The notes beneath the pieces were generated by a model. The model was not told the origin of the DNA. It was given only the letters and a program-made list of their open reading frames with translations, and ran no database searches. A program made the position numbers and the translations under genes. This document shows positions 14,021-15,614 of a DNA stretch of 15,614 nucleotides, one piece after another. Numbering within the stretch: the first letter of the stretch is position 1; the number at the start of each line of letters is the position of its first letter. This DNA comes from Pirellulales bacterium (GTDB lineage: Bacteria; Planctomycetota; Planctomycetia; Pirellulales; JALHLM01). The stretch is taken from assembly GCA_022844585.1 (NCBI GenBank), contig JALHLM010000076.1, forward strand, positions 1-15,614, in the 5' to 3' direction.

Positions 14021-15613
14021 TTACTTCTTCGCCCCCCAGGTCGTGTCTTTGCCGGCGTTCTTGAAGTAGGCCTTTTCTTCTTCCTTGCTGGCCTTCATCT
14101 CGTCGGCGACCATTTTGCGCAGCTGCGCGTTGACGGCGGTGCCGACCTTCTTGAACTTCGCGCCGAGATCCTTGAGCGTCGAGACGCCGAACATTTTTCG
14201 GATCTCCTCAGTCGCGTAAGCCTCGATTTCGGCCTGCAGCGCTTGACCTTCCAACGGCTTGCCGTTTGGACCGTCCGTAAATTCCAACGCTCCCTTGCGG
14301 GCGGCGAGAATCCCAGAGTTGATGTTCTTGGCCTGCTCCATATCCAAGTCGATCTGCACGCTCGGGGCCTTGGCCTTCAAGAGCGAGGCGGCGTCGAAGA
14401 GCCGCACCAGGTACTTCGACGAGCGGTAGAAGCCCATTCCCGGGAATTCTTCCTGCTGGTAATGCTCGAGGTCCTTAAGGAAATCTCCCAACTGCTCATT
14501 GAACGACTGCAGGCACTGATGCAGGGAGAGCGCGTCACGACGTTTTTTCTGCTCCGCAGCGACCATTTCCTTCCGTTTCGACTCAGGCAGTGACTTGAAC
14601 TTCGGACCTTCGCCGGCCTGTTTGTCAAAGTCGGCTTCCACGTCCGACTCCGCCCCTTGGGTCGCCTCGACGATGTGCTTAAACGGGCCTTCGCTGTGGT
14701 AGGCCTCGTTCGCGAAGAACACCGCGTCCGCCCCCAAGTCCCGAGCGCGGGCCAGGAGACTCGCGAGCTCCTTGGCCTGCGGTGAATCGGGGCCGAGCTT
14801 CTTCTCCTCGATCTCCTTCGCGATGCCGTCGGCCTTCACTTCGATGTCACGGACTTCCTTCACCGCAGCGGTGTACATTTCGTTGTTGGCCCACATCGTC
14901 ACGTCCTGAAAGTGGGTCAACTCGTTGATGGCCTTGAGCAGGATCTTCTGCCCTTCCACCGGGGACGCCTTGGCGGCATTGGCGACGCTCTCCTCGATCA
15001 TCTTGATCGCCTTCTGCTGTTCAGCCGTCCGCTTGGACTCCTCCACGCCCTTGATCAGGTTCTGGGCGTTCTCGAGCATCTTCTGCGTGGCGACCTGGTA
15101 CAGCCCGTCCGCTTCCTCAAACTGCTTCCGCGTAATCTCGATCGCCTGCGCATCGGCCCCGTCTTTCTTCATCTGCTTGAGCACGGACTCCATGTACTCG
15201 TCGTATTCTTCCCAGGACATGTAGCGGCGCTGCTTCATTAAAGCGCCGATGTCCTGTCCCGCCTGGGTCATGTTGTTCATCGCCTTCTTCGTGGGCGTGT
15301 CCGGCTGATCCTGCAGACTTCGAATTGGCTTGGCCGAGGCATACAAGTTCGTGTCGAACATGATACCGGGCTGCGCGTTGTACGTCTTGAAGAAGTGGTC
15401 GTTGAAATCCTTGACGAACTCGAAGTCGTACTTGGAGATCGTCTGCTCTCCTTCCTTGATGTAGTGTTTGTTGATGCTGATGTCGATGTCCGACTCGAGA
15501 TTCGTGCTCCCCACGGCGTCCCAGCCGTTTTTCTTCTCGAAGCCGAACTTCTTCAGCCCCTTCATGTAGTCGAACACCACCTTCTGGCGGTACGCCCAGA
15601 GCCGCTTCATCAC
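14021..15613 (-). CDS. Lysine-rich protein with nucleotidyltransferase-like motif (5'-truncated)
   Basis: 530 residues are visible; the frame is open to the right window edge, so the true start (GTG at 15613, ATG at 15610, or one outside) is unknown. Counting from the GTG, residues 35-45 read GSTNLESDIDI, with G35-S36 and the paired carboxylates D42 and D44. A further Asp, D87 in GIMFDTNLYAS, lies after a strand-like stretch. GS, DxD and a third Asp are the active-site pattern of the polymerase-beta nucleotidyltransferase superfamily, though the gap between GS and DxD is short. The remaining 430 residues are charged, Lys/Glu-rich and probably mostly helical or coiled-coil, ending TTWGAKK. No signal peptide or membrane segment is visible. 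It may be a nucleotide-transferring toxin or effector module at the C-terminus of a larger protein, or a stand-alone enzyme. The exact family was not recognised. An intrinsic terminator follows. Confidence 0.75.
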   Translation of the reverse strand: MMKRLWAYRQKVVFDYMKGLKKFGFEKKNGWDAVGSTNLESDIDISINKHYIKEGEQTISKYDFEFVKDFNDHFFKTYNAQPGIMFDTNLYASAKPIRSLQDQPDTPTKKAMNNMTQAGQDIGALMKQRRYMSWEEYDEYMESVLKQMKKDGADAQAIEITRKQFEEADGLYQVATQKMLENAQNLIKGVEESKRTAEQQKAIKMIEESVANAAKASPVEGQKILLKAINELTHFQDVTMWANNEMYTAAVKEVRDIEVKADGIAKEIEEKKLGPDSPQAKELASLLARARDLGADAVFFANEAYHSEGPFKHIVEATQGAESDVEADFDKQAGEGPKFKSLPESKRKEMVAAEQKKRRDALSLHQCLQSFNEQLGDFLKDLEHYQQEEFPGMGFYRSSKYLVRLFDAASLLKAKAPSVQIDLDMEQAKNINSGILAARKGALEFTDGPNGKPLEGQALQAEIEAYATEEIRKMFGVSTLKDLGAKFKKVGTAVNAQLRKMVADEMKASKEEEKAYFKNAGKDTTWGAKK

Positions 15614-15614
15614 G

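Noticed and set aside
13739..14593. Open frame of 284 codons on the plus strand
   Set aside because: Most of it is antisense to the lysine-rich gene. Only a short part before 13953 resembles a real protein, and that is reported as a possible remnant.

Overview
The window looks like chromosomal DNA from a planctomycete, probably of the Pirellulales/Planctomycetia type. The base composition is GC-rich. It carries several families that are hallmarks of that phylum: a DUF1549/DUF1553 protein with bacterial Ig-like domains, a planctomycete-type cytochrome c domain fused to WD40 repeats, an ECF-like sigma factor of the planctomycete-specific type, a PQQ-like beta-propeller protein, and a large secreted protein ending in dockerin repeats and a PEP-CTERM anchor. 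No tRNA, rRNA, CRISPR array, transposase or phage gene was seen. Family names come from reading motifs by eye; no database search was run.

Layout. 1-158: a purine-rich tandem and inverted repeat next to the 3' end of the first gene. 156-5016, minus strand: a probable two-gene unit, with the WD40/cytochrome c protein (3580-5016) upstream of the DUF1549/DUF1553 protein (156-3476). 5250-5897, plus: a sigma factor transcribed divergently from that pair, with overlapping candidate promoters around 5131-5180. 5975-7312, minus: a membrane-anchored di-heme cytochrome c peroxidase-like protein. 7557-7886, plus: a small EthD-family protein. 7922-9268, minus: a secreted PQQ-like beta-propeller protein. 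9448-13701, plus: a 1417-residue secreted pentapeptide-repeat protein. 13698-14020: a stretch with a 22-codon signal-peptide-like ORF and what may be the tail of a decayed cytochrome gene, then the terminator of the next gene. 14021 to the right edge, minus: a 5'-truncated lysine-rich protein with a nucleotidyltransferase-like active-site pattern.

How the genes fit together. The left two thirds encode exported redox and beta-propeller proteins: three proteins with cytochrome-type CxxCH or CX4CH motifs plus a PQQ-like propeller. The minus-strand pair could work together, as such pairs are commonly found in planctomycetes, but their substrate is not known. The sigma factor is the only recognisable regulator.

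The most notable part is the pentapeptide protein. It carries ten copies of a 19-residue non-pentapeptide linker. Eight of the nine spacings between copies equal 69 plus an exact multiple of 20 residues, which is one turn of the expected beta-helix. Two near-identical 32-bp intergenic repeats (31 of 32 positions match) lie 2.4 kb apart, and one of them supplies the last two codons and the stop of the sigma factor gene.
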